From the NCBI GenBank assembly GCA_002900995.3, contig CM035313.1, forward strand, positions 2,852,001-2,916,000: a stretch of DNA of 64,000 nt, given 5' to 3'. The notes beneath the pieces are model-generated. The model made no database searches. It was not told the origin of the DNA and saw nothing but the letters and a program-made list of their open reading frames with translations. Each line of letters opens with the position of its first letter. Positions within the stretch are counted from its first letter, which is position 1. Position numbers and translations under genes: made by a program. This DNA comes from Ganoderma boninense (taxonomy: Eukaryota; Basidiomycota; Agaricomycetes; Polyporales; Polyporaceae). Below are positions 45,107-57,804 of this stretch, one piece after another.

Positions 45107-47564
45107 TCATTGCGGGGCAAGTGAGATGCGGAGTGGAAGGATGGCACCGAGCTCCGGCTTCCCTTGGATGAGTGGGACCATGCCGACCCCGGCAACGCCC
45201 TTCTGGATCTCTACCTTCTCGGGGTCCTTCGAGACGTCGAACTGGAAGGTCTCGACCAGCTCGCCGAGGAATGCCTGCATCTCGATGAACCTGCGAGTGC
45301 GAACCACGGAAGACATGTCAGGGATCCGTCCGACATGCAGCTTGAAGCGAGAGAGATGATGGTTTGCACGCACGAGAACTTCCAACCGATACACGCACGC
45401 AACCCAGCCGCTGTGATCGAGGTCAGCTATCTGCTGGCATGTCTGCAGGCACATAGAGGTAACACGACTTACAGAACGTCATCCTGAGAAAATGTCCGAT
45501 TAAGCGATCAGCAGCAGACAAGGAGGAAGGCAGGGAAGGGGCGACTCGCAGGTTAGAGAACACGCCGACATTAGCCGGCTGCTTCTCGGTCTGGATGTGC
45601 AGGAAGCGGTCGGGGTTCCAGACGTCCGCGTCCTCGCCCCAGACCTCCGTAAGGCTACACGTTGAAGTGAAGTGCTATCAGTTGGGTGTATTGGGCATGT
45701 TCGCCCAGTGAAGAAGCGTACCGTTGATATCCCATGAACGACGCATACAAGACCTGCCCAGCCTTGACCGGAACCTCAGTGATCGTCTCGCCGGTGATAG
45801 ACAGCACTGGCTGAGAAAGAGGGATGACGTCGTCCTTCACTGCTACACGAGGGAGGCCGAGGACGATGGGGTGGAACCGCAACGTCTCCTACATGACACG
45901 AGGGGCGGCGGCGATTAATGACGGCGCCCCGAGGTGGCAGAGAGGGAGAAAATACCGCTTGCCTTGATGGCGTTGATGGAAAGCGTCAGCGAGTCAAGGT
46001 CTTCGGTCTTGAACGCATGATCGCCACGAGCGATGACCCTCGCGCGCGCCTCCCTGACTTCCTGGCGCATGCGCTCCTGGTACTCCGGGTGCCGGGCGAG
46101 CTCGTACAGCACAAACGCGAGCGTGGCCGACGTCGTCTCGTGGCCTGCGAGAGTGAGCGAGTACATCTCGGCGATGAGCTCCTCGTCGTCGAGGCGCGTC
46201 TTTACATCGGCGGAAGAGTTCGCTTTGACTATAAAGAAACAGTGTCGATCGGTGAGAAGTGGTTATAAATCGGGTCGAAGATGCGGGACTTACTAAGGAG
46301 GCTCATCATGTCCTTGCTTTTGGCCTTGCGCTCGACGTCGACGCTCGGGCCTTGTTCTCTCAGGATCCGCTTGCCGTACTCCCTAAAGAGGTTGTTCAGG
46401 TCTAGCAGGCGTTTGAACTGCCTGGCTGGGGTGTATTTGACCAATTTGAGGACAGGAGTGGGCAGGTAGTCCCAAGCGGCACGATACAGTAGAACCGCCT
46501 TCGAGGGCTTGTAGTCTACATCTTTGCTGCGAGGATCTCAGCATCCAATGGTACGCTGAGGGAATCTAGGTTGTGTGCACTTACAAGAGATTGGCGTAGC
46601 CCTTGGAGAGTTCACTATGGTCGCCATCGTCGAGAGCATTGTAGTCGTAGTCGAACGCGGCTGCGAAGTCGGTGAGGCAACGGATGATGCGCAGCTGAAC
46701 GACAACGCTCACCTTCTCCGATCACATCCAGGGTGGCGCGTGAGACCATCTTGTTCACAGCAACCTCGAGCTCCCCACCGCCCACAAGCTCCCCCTTCCA
46801 CTTCTCCGAGAGCTGCCAGCACATCTTAGGCTTAGGGCGCACAGCTGAACACGGCATAATACGACACACCTTGTCCGCCATGCGTTGGAACAGCGGCAAG
46901 AAGGCTCGCAATTGTGGCGCGCTGAACGCGGGATGCATGATTTTCCGGTGCCGTAGGTGGTCTTCACCTTTATTCCCAAGGCATAAGCGACCTGTACGGC
47001 GATGGAGCCACAGGTGGAAAAAACCCTACCTAAAGCGGATATGATTCCGGGCCCCGTCATAATCTCGGTCATAAAGTTCTGGGACGTCTTCTTAGTGTAG
47101 TTGTAGCCAGACTTCTGGAACACGTGTTGGATCGCCTGCGCAAGAGGCGTGGTTGAGCATGGAATTCAAGTTGTTAGAGGAGGAAAGAGACATGCCTTAG
47201 GGTCTACGGTCATAAGGACATCCGTCTGCACGCGGAGAGGGACATGAAATCAGAGAGGGAAGGTGGCTGCACCGACAAAACTGGACATACCCCGAACGCA
47301 CCGCGAGTACGCCAAGTCGAACCGTACTCCTTCATCCATTTGAACTCCAGAGACGCTGCATTGTCCTGGAGGTAAAGGTCGGCTTCGTGTCCTGAGCCGA
47401 TGCGGTCAACACGAGGGACAAAGACCAAAGGCTAGACTCTCACCAAACAAGAAGGAAGGGGAAGGGGGCCCTCGGAGATGCTTGATGCCCTTGCTGGTGA
47501 ACGAACGAATGACGGTCCAGACGATGCTGATAGCCACGAAGCCTGCTAGGAGCTGAAAGGACAT
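45107..47564 (-). CDS. Cytochrome P450, copy 1 (intact)
   Basis: Many small minus-strand exons from ATG 47564 (MSFQLLAGFVAISIVWTVI, a membrane anchor) to TGA 45107. In order: HLRGPPSPSFLFG; LQDNAASLEFKWMKEYGSTW; GEDHLRHRKIMHPAFSAPQLRAFLPLF; SRATLDVIGE; NNLFREYGKRILREQGP; the I-helix LTLAGHETTSATLAFVLYELARHPEYQ; ETLRFHPIV (ExxR); WGEDADVWNPDRF (PERF-like); and the heme motif FSAGLRACIGWKF (FxxGxRxCxG). The end is KPELGAILPLRISLAPQ. All hallmark residues are present and no frameshift was found. It should be an ER-bound monooxygenase needing a CPR partner; substrate unknown. Two introns appear to use GC donors. Confidence 0.9.
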
Positions 47565-47634
47565 GATTGGGCAAGTAGAACAGTTTTAGGAGTGGCTGAA
47601 ATTCCCGGTGAGGATCGAGGCAGCCTTGAGGAGC

Positions 47635-47642
47635 CTTATATG
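47635..47642 (-). promoter_or_regulatory. TATA-like element of P450 1, conserved with copy 2
   Basis: On the minus strand ATATAAGG lies about 70 bp upstream of the ATG at 47564. The same element in the same context (followed by a CTCC..GGCTGCC stretch) occurs at the same distance in P450 2. Confidence 0.5.
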
Positions 47643-47776
47643 CGGGGAGATAAGGGTTCGAAAACGCACTCGAGGAGGTACACGGTGACGAGATCAACGC
47701 TGACTTCGTGGGATCAACAGCATTAAATTTGGAGAGGGGAGAAGACCTGTATGATGCTGTCAATGACACCGAGTAC

Positions 47777-48130
47777 GCTCGAGCATTCAGTTCGGCAGAA
47801 CTGGGCATAAACACAGCTTACGCCTAAGCGAACCACGGACAAGTTGCCCCCTCTAGCGACGCTGTGCTCAGCGATGTGTCCGATGGAATCACGCCAGTGC
47901 CAGGGCAGCGTCTAATTGTGTCCGAATTTCATGCATGGATCAGAGACCATCGTCAATCTTTGCTTGTCACTAAAAGCACATTCATTGACAAAAGCATACA
48001 CACTTGCTTCACTTACCTTTGTCGGGCCTCCCTGATGCCAGAGCCGCTTGAATGCGCGATCTCAAAGGCACAGAGTGCGGTATCCCGATCCGGAGGAATA
48101 TTCATAGCATGTGACACTGCAAGGCTTTTG
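47777..48130 (-). promoter_or_regulatory. Upstream region conserved between the two P450 copies
   Basis: Read on the minus strand, stretches such as ATCGGACACATCGCTGAG, AGAGGGGGCAA, CGTAAGCTGTGTTTATG and CTGCCGAACTGAAT recur in the same order at about 60150-60255 on the plus strand. Similarity continues upstream to GGGATACCGCA (about 48090 and 59960). Shared regulation is plausible but may simply reflect recent duplication. Confidence 0.7.
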
Positions 48131-50114
48131 CTTAGAAGTCACGGCTCAGCCATTCCGTTAAGATCGTAATGCAGCCATTCGTCGTGAGAGAGAGCTGTGT
48201 GAATAGGGAATCAGATGGCTTCGAGCGATACAGCAAGACACAGCACGGCGTATGCATGTGGGAGGAGTTCACCTTCGCCCGACCGCTTCCTCGACAATTG
48301 CCGATCGAGATTTCTGATTGGCAGGAGGGGAAAAATCTATGATCAACCACTTATCTTTATGGTAGAGACTCGACACGCAACTTGAATGTGACCCAGGCTG
48401 ACCCGGCGCCGTGGCTCGGAGAAGCAATGCTGCCCGATGTGACCACTGACGGCGGCTGGCGGCCAACGGCTCCTGAGGATGAGAGAAGGATCGAAAGGGA
48501 TGGAGTGAATTGAAAGTATGTAGACGTAGAGGAGGTTTGTCGAAGGCCTTGTGCCAGCCAGACGGCGGCCGTTGAAACGGGCAACTTCAAGTGTTTAAAC
48601 GATGCCTCGGCCCCCAACCACCCAGTCGGCGTCTGCCGGCCAAGGATTGAATATTGAATATTGACTACGCTACCGGCGGCTCTCGAGCGCTTGAGCAACT
48701 TTCTTCGCATTGTCAAAGTTCTCTCCTCCGCTCCTGAAGTACGTATGTCCCAGAGATGTATTCGCATGGAAACTGCCAAGATCCGCCATCTTTACACTGT
48801 CTTCCACGACGTATTCACCCACATTTCTGGAGTCTGGACATCCGAGGTGAAACTTGAGTCTGCTCAATCTCGAGGAACTGACCAGGCTCTCCTTATACGT
48901 CTAGATCCATAGCCTCCATACCAGTTGAAACTTCACAGAGTTTCTCATTCAGCGCAGACGGTCCATATCATTGCTGGCATAAGTGTAACGGAGTGCCGTT
49001 CGCAGCATACTCCAGCCTTCCACAGTAAAAACATCCATCCAGTGTCTTCGTAGCACACCGTATCTCCAAGATGAGGAATTAACTGAATATATTCCGGCAG
49101 CTATACAAAAGGATACCTAAAACGAAGTCTATCAGACATACGTTCACCTCGCTGGCGAGCGGTCCTGCGGCTGGTGCAGCGCGCGGGAAGCCACTCGCCA
49201 AACGTCCTCGAGACCGCTGAAGGCGGCCATGTTCTCGGTTATACGAGGGAGCGCGGGTGTCATCGACTAGACTTGAAGGATGTGGCATGTGTAAACATGC
49301 GAGACTCGAGTTAGTACCTATAAAATAGATCCTAGCTGAGTATGTTCTAGGGAAACAGCAACGCTCTGCGGCCGGCTTATATGCTCTCTCCAGGTGGCCC
49401 GTGCGCGGGAGACGCCGAAAAGTTTTCGTGGTGGCGCGAGTTTTGCTTGATCCGCGGGTGGTCGACGGCGGCTAGTTTCTTGGAGGCAAGTTGGCAACCC
49501 TCGAGAACAAGAACTTGAAGACAACCCATTCTGAATCGTTGATGTAGATGACGAGGCCCAACTGGACGAGTGTCAATTGTCAGGTCGTCGTACCTCCTCG
49601 CCTCGCCTTCCGAAGTATCCAAGGCGTGGGAAGCGCTTCTGCAGTCGTTCGCGCGATGCGATGACTGCTTCTCCATCCGTAGTTGATCGCATTCCGGCGA
49701 CACAACGGTTGCCCGGCGTGTTATCGCGGTGTGGTTGTTAGTCCGAATATTGACAGAGCTACTCCAGACCCTGAGCTTGCCCGGAATAGAGAGATCTCGG
49801 GGAGGGAGCTTGGCGAAGCTGTGCAGTGCAGCTGCCATCATCATGTTGGAATATTTGTGCAAGTGCTAGCCCCGATCCGAATCTACTGTGGATGCTGCTT
49901 GCTGCTCTTCTCCACCACAGTCCACAGGCCCCGGCGACGCGTCCCACCGCCGTGGGTGCTCACGCCACAACGAGGAGCGGGCGAGGCCCGTGCCGTGCTG
50001 TGGTACCGTGTAAGTACGTCACCGTGCCAGGCATGCTGCGGTAGGCCTGCTGCCCATCCTCAACGCCTCATGTACGCCTCGCCGGCCCTCTCCCGTCCGC
50101 AATCTCATTTAAGG

Positions 50115-50252
50115 ATGACCACCCCCGGGCCTCTGGCGATCCTGATCATCCTCTTCGTGGTCCTCTTCACCAGCGTGGCCGACGCCGTTCTGTCGCTCAT
50201 CCCTCTTGGGCTTTTCATTGCGGGACTGACGTACATCGCGAAGCATGTCTGA
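50115..50252 (+). CDS. Small hydrophobic ORF overlapping the next gene
   Basis: A 45-residue frame starting MTTPGPLAILIILFVVLF, almost entirely one or two membrane segments, ending in AKHV. Its stop lies inside the start region of the following gene: the shared bases are ATGTCTGA (50245-50252). No homolog recognised. It could be a small membrane protein, an upstream ORF that limits translation of the next gene, or chance. Confidence 0.3.
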   Translation: MTTPGPLAILIILFVVLFTSVADAVLSLIPLGLFIAGLTYIAKHV

Positions 50253-51468
50253 CGACTCCACTGTGAGCCCGGTTGCCGTCGCGCCCTCCGTCGACACGGC
50301 GGCGGTCCGCGAGTTGCTTGGTATGATGAAGGCGACCCTGGGCCAACTGTGAGTACGCCGTCTGCCTTGCTGCAGTCTGTTCGGGTAGACTTGAATCCCA
50401 TTCACAGAGACCAGACCTTTCGAACGCTGAATGAGCAGTCCGCTCAGGTCAAGTCTCTCGGCCTACGATGGTCTGTACCCGCAGCTCAATCGATCTGTGA
50501 GCCACCGCTGAACATGATCCCTGCAGGAGCTTGCCGTGGGACAGCTGAGCTCGCTCCGCCACCAGATCAAGACCCAGGAGAAGAAGCAGGACGTCAGGGT
50601 CGAAGATATCAGACGGATGATCAGGGAGGACATCAAGCTCAAGGTCGCGGACGAGATGAGGTGCGTCCTCCCTTCTCACGGCGCGCTGCCCCCCCCCCTC
50701 TCCAGAGCAGCATTCGCCTTTTTCGCATGAACCGCATACGAATATGGTTGCAGAGAGCAAATCAAGAAGCGGATCCCCGCGGAGATCGCGAAGCAGGCGT
50801 GCCAGCAAATCGAGGTGCAGATCCGCCAAGTGCTCCCGGTCTCGCTGAAGGCGCAGGCCGACGAGGGTCGCGACCACCTCGCAGAGGTCAAGCACGCGCT
50901 CGAAAATTCGTACGTCCCTCTCTCATACGCCGGATGCGTGGAACTCATCCGACGTGCGTGGTCACCCAGGGAGGCGCGCCGCAAGAACTCGGCCATCAAG
51001 CCGAGCCCGAACAACATGGCCGACGGGCTCGCAGTCGTCCTCAGGCCGGACGGGAGGAAGAGCAAGCTGTACCCGGCCAACCTCCGCTCGCTCTTCGCGT
51101 ACGACTGTGCGTACTAGCCCTCTGCGTTCCAGTTCTTTCTCGTGCGCTTCGGCCTCCGTTCACACTGTTGACGATCCGGGTGGGTACGCAGATGGCAAGT
51201 CGAAGGAGCTCGTGCAGGACTTCGGCCTGCACGACCATGGGGTCCTCGAGAAGAACCTCAACGGGTTCATGGCCCACATCGGTGCGTCTTGCTTCCGTTC
51301 TTCCTCCGAGCTATCCCTGCCCTCCCTCTCATGCGAGTCCTTCCGGGGGTCGCTGACCTCGTGGTATGCTTATGCGCAGGCATCCGGTTCCTCCTCGTGC
51401 CCGTCCCTCCGGCCGACGCCGCCACGACGGGAGGCGGAGCCGTGCTCGTGCCCGTCTCCGCAAAATAG
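50245..51468 (+). CDS. Hypothetical coiled-coil protein
   Basis: Seven exons join in frame from ATG 50245 (MSDDSTVSPVAVAPSVDTAA) to TAG 51466-51468. The centre is a charged helical, coiled-coil-like region (LRHQIKTQEKKQDVRVEDIRR, EDIKLKVADEMREQIKKRIPAEIAKQACQQIEVQIRQ). The C-terminal part contains IKPSPNNMADGLAVVLRPDG, KLYPANLRSLFAYD and DHGVLEKNLNGFMAHIGIRF, then a Gly/Ala/Val-rich tail. I have seen no enzyme motif; the pattern resembles small uncharacterised basidiomycete proteins. One intron has a weak GTCAAG donor. No signal peptide or membrane segment. Confidence 0.65.
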
Positions 51469-53256
51469 CCGTCTGCATATTACCACCAGGACTCGCATCA
51501 ATATTTCCATCTCCATTCCTTCGTGTCGACGTCATGTACTACCACCCCTTCATCTTGCTACCGGGATCACTGTTACTGTACAATAGCCGCGAGACGTGTT
51601 GTAGGACTAGTGCTGTTTTCATTGGGATATCTGGAGTACTATGTATTATGTTCACGAACTCCGTGCTTCTTGCAACCACGCGCATCCACAACGCTACCTA
51701 GTAGTTTGCCACGCGCGAAGCGACGACGCTTTTCGCACACATGTCTATGGAACGATGACGCCATTTCATTCGCACTAAGGAACTCGGAGGCCGGCCCACG
51801 GCTGCAACGGGTTGCAACGGGTCCATATATGCGCGTCTTATCCGACCCATGCCGCCCGTTCAGCCACATGCCGATGCAGCCGAGGAGGTACTGAGATGTG
51901 GGAAATCGGGTCGGGGTATGGATGGGGTAAATACTAATGTGGAATCTTCTTGAGGTAGGGATCAGAATCGACGTGGACGATGATACCAAGAATCTACATG
52001 GACGAAAAAAAACACGTGAATATACGGGATAATGCCAGATAGGTGGGTAGGTGGATGCATGCAACACGACGAGTCACAGCGCGATCAACATCGACATCAA
52101 CGAGGGGCCGTGAGGGACGGAGGGAGAGGGAGGATGCAAGTTGCAACAAAAGCAAACACGATGCGTCGGACGGACCTACTAACTTATGAACCCGAACCCA
52201 GACCAGAGATGAGACGAGATGAGATATGAGACGAGATAAAAATTCCATGTTACAAGAAATGCGGGGGTGGGGAGGGGATGCCATATGCATGTGACTCGTG
52301 ACAGGTTGACAACGACATTGGACAAGGCGTAACAACACGCGGGCGGGATCGGACGTACGGTACCGGTGCGAATGAGATGGAGATGAGAATGGAGGAGGTG
52401 AGTAGGACGGGGCCGGGAGGCTGTAGCTAGCGCGGCCATGAGGGAGGGGACGGGAAAGGGAAGAAGGGGAGTGGGTTAAATCCTGGAGCGTAGCCATATA
52501 TCCAAGATGATAATGCCTTCGGGCAGAGTGATTGATACAGGTGGCGGGAACGGAGACGGGGCGCGACACCAGATATAACAGATGCAAGACCGATAATGGG
52601 AACGGAGGACGGAGGCGGAGGCGGAAGAGGCGGAAGGACGGTGTCCCATAGCCTAAGCCATGGCCAGCGAGCCATGGATAGGATAGGAGGATTCAGGAAG
52701 GGTATGGACCTGGGAAGGTATGGGAAGAGGCGTGACGCGGGGCGTAACAGTGGACGTCTCGGTTCGTGACATGAAGGCCATGGACATTGACAATTGCAAG
52801 CGGGGCGCAGAGTCTCCCGGTGCGCACACGCCGCGGCGGGGCGGGGCGCACTGTGAAAGAGAGGCGGCCTTACGTAGAGCCATGGACGGTGCGTTTTCGG
52901 AACGTGCAAAAATATACAATGTTAATGAAGAATAAACAGGAATACATAGTCCGTTGCGATCTCCGTGGCCGCCGGAGGTCGACTGTGCGTGTCAAGAGCT
53001 GGGGCAGGGGAGGCGGGGATGACAGGAGTCTCGCAAGATGAGCCCGGGCGCCGCCGCCCGTGCGCACGGCGCAAAGCGAGTTCCAGGTCGCGGCGCACCG
53101 CACGGAGGTATGGAAATCAGGTGCGAGCAGCGGCCCAGCAAGACAGACAGAAACGCCACGCTCTATGCGGGGAGGGGACCAAGCTTCACGCCGATAGGTG
53201 AGGCCTGAGGAAGGGGCATGTCGCCGCTTTTAGCGCACGCACGCGCCGGTAGATAT
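51469..53256. other. Long gene-poor stretch with GA-rich simple sequence
   Basis: About 1.8 kb without a supportable gene. It contains a GAGAT/GAGAC-type low-complexity run at about 52205-52238 and many purine-rich or C-rich short frames. Confidence 0.5.
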
Positions 53257-55370
53257 TCACCGCCCGGCAACGATCCCGCTTGGAACCGCGTAGCGCATGT
53301 CCGCCTCCCCACTCTTCGCGTCCGCGTCGCCGTCGTCCAGGCGCGCACGGGGATCCTCCGAGACCGCCGGGATCTCCCCGCTCCTCAGCAAATGGTGCCA
53401 ATACAGCACCTCGCCCGCCTTCAGCGGCTCGGGAGGTGGCAGCGGAAGCGGGGCATGTGGGGGCGCGTGCGTGACAGGCTGCGGGTGCAGCGGGCGGCTC
53501 AGGTACGTCGTGGGCGTGGAGGACACGGTGGGGGGCACGATGCTGTACCCATGCGAGGGCAGGGCGTACGTGGCAGCCGTGGCGGACAGGGAAGCGGCGC
53601 GAGCGCGGGAAGCAGAAGCCGAGATCGAGGAGGGTAGGAGGGGCGACGTAGGCGAGGACGCGCGAGGCGTGTTGCCGGAGTGCGGTGACGTCGAGTGCGA
53701 GTTCGGGGGCGCAGGTGGGAGGATCTGCGCTGGATCCTCGCCGGTTCTGGATCCACTCTGGCTGGAGCTGGGGGAGTGGCTGGCGCTGGTGGGAACGCCT
53801 GCGCGTGGGCTGAGGCTCATCGATGGCAGGTGTGCAGGGTGGACCCTAAGCGTGGAGTGGGGATGAAGGCGCTGTCCGAGTCCGGCGGGGGAGTGGGGAG
53901 GTAGTCCACGGAAATTCTCCTGGGCGAGATGGTTAATTGTGGGGAGAGCGGCGGCATGGATAATGGCGTGCTTGGAGATGACGACCCAGGCGTCGGTTGT
54001 TGCACGACAGACTGTCGGGGTGAAGAGCCGATTGTTAGGCCCGCCATGCTGCTCTGTAAGGTCTGTGGCGCCGCCGGAGGAGGAGGGTGGTACGGACTAA
54101 CTCCGCGTTCCCCGGGAATGTAATGTCGCTCACATGCCGTAATCTCGCTGGAATAGAACACAAAACGGTGTCCGTTGGTCGCGCGATTGTTCACGGTGAT
54201 CGAGGACGTGCACCGCTGGCACGGTGTGACGATCATGTAACCAACGGCGTTTCCACACCCATGGCAACACAGCGTTTGCGTCAGGCATTCGCATGTGCGA
54301 GTGGGTGGACGTTCTGAAGACGGAGCGGGTTGCATGGGAGCATCTGACAGCCCCGAAATGAAGAGCGCTGAGACCGCGAGCCACCTCCCGAAGAGGAGGT
54401 CGAGGATACTGATGTCGAATGCGCGCGTATGGATGCTTCAGGCATGGGAGAGAAAGCCGAGCAGTTGATGGGGAGAGCGTCCGTGGAATAGAGGGGAACG
54501 TTTGGACGTAATAGAAGAACGGCCTGGGATTAACACGGGTCAGTCTCGCGAGTAGCGGACAGTCTCGGGGGAAACGCTGTCAAGATATTGTTGGTCTTCC
54601 CGCGATGACCATTATGCCATCAGTAATGTGTCCACTGGCGTTGTAGAGCACTCGCTGGGACAACGGCGAGAACGCCAATGCAGTGAGCGTCCTGAGCAGG
54701 TAGGGTCCTGTATTCATATGGGATCATTGGTGCCGAGTGATCATGATTCGACAGCATATGCGGAGTCGGTCATTGCAGGAAGCCGGGTACAAAGGACAAA
54801 AAGCCGCTTGGTTTTCGCGTACGCCTTAGCAACCCAGGGAGGGAAGGAGAGATGGGAAGACTCTGGGAGTAGGATGATTGGCTCACCTTCATGCCTCGGT
54901 TTGTGAGGAACATACCACACGCTTTGCAGTCAAGGATCCAGACCTTGTGGGGTATGGGAGGCGGGGGTGGCGAGGCGAATGGCTGAACTTGGAGTACGCG
55001 GGCGTATGGGTTCACGGTCTGCCAAGGAGCACGGGGTTGGGTTGTATTGGGGGAGGGAGACGTACGGGCGAGGATCGCGGTAGTGGGATGGGTTGGGAGG
55101 GTGTGGCTGCCAGTGCGGGGGTATCGATGAGGGCTCAGGGTATACACGGAGAGGCGGAGACCATGATGAATGGGCGGCGTAGTCCTGGTCAGGACGAGGG
55201 TTGTGAGGAGGCATGGGGAGGGCGTAGGCGTTGTAGTCTGGGAACCGCTCGTCGTGAGTGTCTCTGTGCGGGTGGGAGGAGAGGACCTGAGGCTGGAATC
55301 GAGAGAAGAAGCGAGGCGGGCTGAGAGCGGGGTGGTCGAGGGAGTGGTCGGGGAGGATCCTCGCGGGCAT
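53257..55370 (-). CDS. FAM72-like protein with Pro/Ser-rich extensions
   Basis: The conserved core is split over exons: VWILDCKACGMFLTNRGMK (about 54890-54950), then AVLLLRPNVPLYSTDALPINC (exon starting at about 54524), then RTCECLTQTLCCHGCGNAVGYMIVTPCQRC and NGHRFVFYSSEITACERHY. These Cys pairs and the NGH...F motif match the FAM72 family, whose function in fungi is unknown. The C-terminal KAGEVLYWHHLLRSGEIPAV...DPRAR probably belongs to it. Two frame changes are not fully resolved: near the N-terminus (frames meeting at about 55030-55150) and near 53818, where a stop and an ATG overlap. The start at 55370 is therefore provisional. The intron after RGMK is about 360 bp. Confidence 0.6.
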
Positions 55371-57804
55371 GGAGGAGTGGTGGACGGGGAGGGGAGGCCG
55401 TAGAGATGGTGAGGAGGAAGGAGCGGAGATGGGAGAAGGAGAGGAAATGGAGGAGAGAGCGAAGGGGAGATGGACGAGGATCAGCCGGGGGCGACGTGCA
55501 TCGTCGCCAGCCTTGGCCTTCCGAACTCCGAGCGTGGCTGATGGCTGCCTCTCGCGGAGCCTCTTCCCGCGTCCGCTCGCTTCCTCTCCTACTTACTCCC
55601 GATCCCATCTCCTCCAATCTAATCGCCCTATCCCCCTTGCCGCCCGCTGACCTCATCATCATCAGATCTCCCCATCGGGCCCCGTTAATTGCCCGGCTTC
55701 CTCCACTCCGCCTCTCTCCAAGCACAACAACTACAATGGCTGCGTCCTCGTCTCCACCATCGCAACGCATCCTTGCATATCTTCTCTCTCTCTCATCGCC
55801 CGCTCCAACTTCCCCGACCGCCGCCGCCGCCGCCGCCCACCACCTAGAGCGACGATTCTGGCTGATACAAACACCCGAGGACCTTGTGCGCCCCCGCCCC
55901 CTGCAACTTTCCGACTAAGCATTCAGCAACCCCGCGCCTTGCTCGCTCCGCTGCCTTGTCAACTCCATCCTTGTTCGTAGCCCTTCCCACAGCATCCGCT
56001 TGCCTGCGCGTGGCCCCCAGATCTGGCATCTACTCATCTAGTGCGGTTCTATCGCAGCTGCTTCCCAACCCGAGTACACAATGACTGCGACGCAGCCAGC
56101 CACAAAGCGTCCGAGTTGGGACCTCTCGGCCTGTCGTTCGTCAGGCCGAGTGGACGTGCCAATCTCCCTCGGTATCACCGCACATACCCCGGACAGCAAC
56201 AATCGAACTCCAGAAGTTCCCGTTGGGCTACCCGTTTTCCCAGGTGGGCGGGCCGAGCTGCTCGCCGCCTCTCAGATCTCTGCACTGCCGCTGCAACACC
56301 CAAGCCGCCGGTGAGTTCCTCACTCCACATCCCTGGTTCCGGTTCAGGCGCACGTCCAGTGCCTCTGGGCGCGCTGTATGCTGCATATTCGGGTGGTGAG
56401 GCGGCTCTTGAGGCGTCATCAGACGGGTTGGAAAGGCGACTGCCAATGGAGGCCGTATCTCAGCCTCATGGTCAACAGACATTCCAGCACGCCTACTCGA
56501 ACGTCACGCGTGTGAAGATTGTGTGCGGCGTTCCATGCGCCCTCCCGGTCCGCGCTCGAGGACGCGCCCTCCTTCCAGCTCTCCTTGATCTCCGCCGCTG
56601 CTCAGCGCTGCCGCTCAACGAAGGGCTTCGAGTGGATGGGAGGAATGGTACAACCTGTCGTCCTGACGTGTATCAGGACGCTGTCTTCGAAACCTGCTCA
56701 ATCTGGTGGAGGCATTGCTGCCGCACGTCGCTCTGCCGCACTCGAACGGGGACGGTGAGAGCGGCTCCTGTGATTGTGCACACAATTCCTCCTGCTCCTC
56801 TTGTTCATACATTCAGCCGAATTCATGGACCGGCGCGCCCAGTTTTACGTCTGCGAGTACACCGTTCGTCAATCGCTCGCCGCGGCTCTATGTTCTCTCA
56901 CAATAGACTTCAATCAGCTGCCCCGGGCCGAATTGCCCTTTGGACAGATCTTCTCCATCCATTTCGTGATGCACGAAGCCACGATTGAACTCCCGTAGCA
57001 TGGGGTGTGGTATACTATATCATGAGCGACCTTGTTCCTGTGCAATGCCCATCTATCGATTGCCCTCGCGCCCACTCACTTCTATTGCCCCTCTCGATGC
57101 GACCCTTGCATCTATCGCCACCGAGCTGGAATGGTCCGATCCCTCTTGCGAAATAGCCGACACCGGTCGAAAGTCATGCCCTGCCCAGGTGCATCAATAT
57201 TAGCCTCCGTGCGGCCTTGAGTTGAGAAAGGTCACAGGGTGGTTATGACATCGCCTTGTCTTCTGCTTCAAACTGAGGAGGGCGGAGTACTTGCCCTCGG
57301 CGAGGACCCCCAGATGCTGCTCGACGATCCGTTGCGATCCTACAGCTTATTCATAATCAACAGCAGGAACCGTCACGGCGATGTACCTGGTTACGGGTGA
57401 TCCTGGAGGCAGCAAGTATGCCATTATATGCTACAAAGGTACAGCATGTGCCTTCGCGTCTCTTATTTCTGGCTGTATTCTCCTTGCTGGTGATCACTGG
57501 AATGGGCCATTTAGAGAAACAACGCCGAAGCTCCCATTGACAAGAGAGTCGACACCTCACAGCCCGTTTAACCAGTGCCTGCCAAAACCCCTCGTTCTCT
57601 TCACACTTCATACCAGGCGTCCTTCGTCCGCGTTTACAACCACACACATGACCGGGTATCATATATCAGGACTCGACGAGTGTGAATCAGAGTCCTCGCG
57701 CGGCACGACGCGCACCGGTTGCCCGTCGAACCTCCGGGCACAACTTCCACCACAGCGCTCCCCTACTTTACACCGACCAAAAAAAACACGACTCCGGGCC
57801 AACA
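55371..57804. other. Gene-poor region with an unresolved possible gene near 56.1-57.0 kb
   Basis: A plus-strand ATG at 56081 opens MTATQPATKRPSWDLSACRSS and can be spliced through a GTGGGC donor to GARPVPLGALYAAYSGGEAAL. Later frames (near 56520 and 56825) look coding-like but I could not join them into one model, and no domain was recognised. Confidence 0.35.

Larger units (their letters stand above)
47565..50114. other. P450 promoter region and long gene-poor stretch
   Basis: The first 570 bp (to about 48130) are the P450 upstream region, conserved with copy 2. From 48130 to 50114 I see only short frames (for example 48357-48779 minus, 49377-49862 minus) without domains or splice consistency. 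Confidence 0.5.

Noticed and set aside
52205..52238. GAGAT/GAGAC purine-rich run
   Set aside because: Imperfect low-complexity sequence with no fixed period; not reported as a tandem array.
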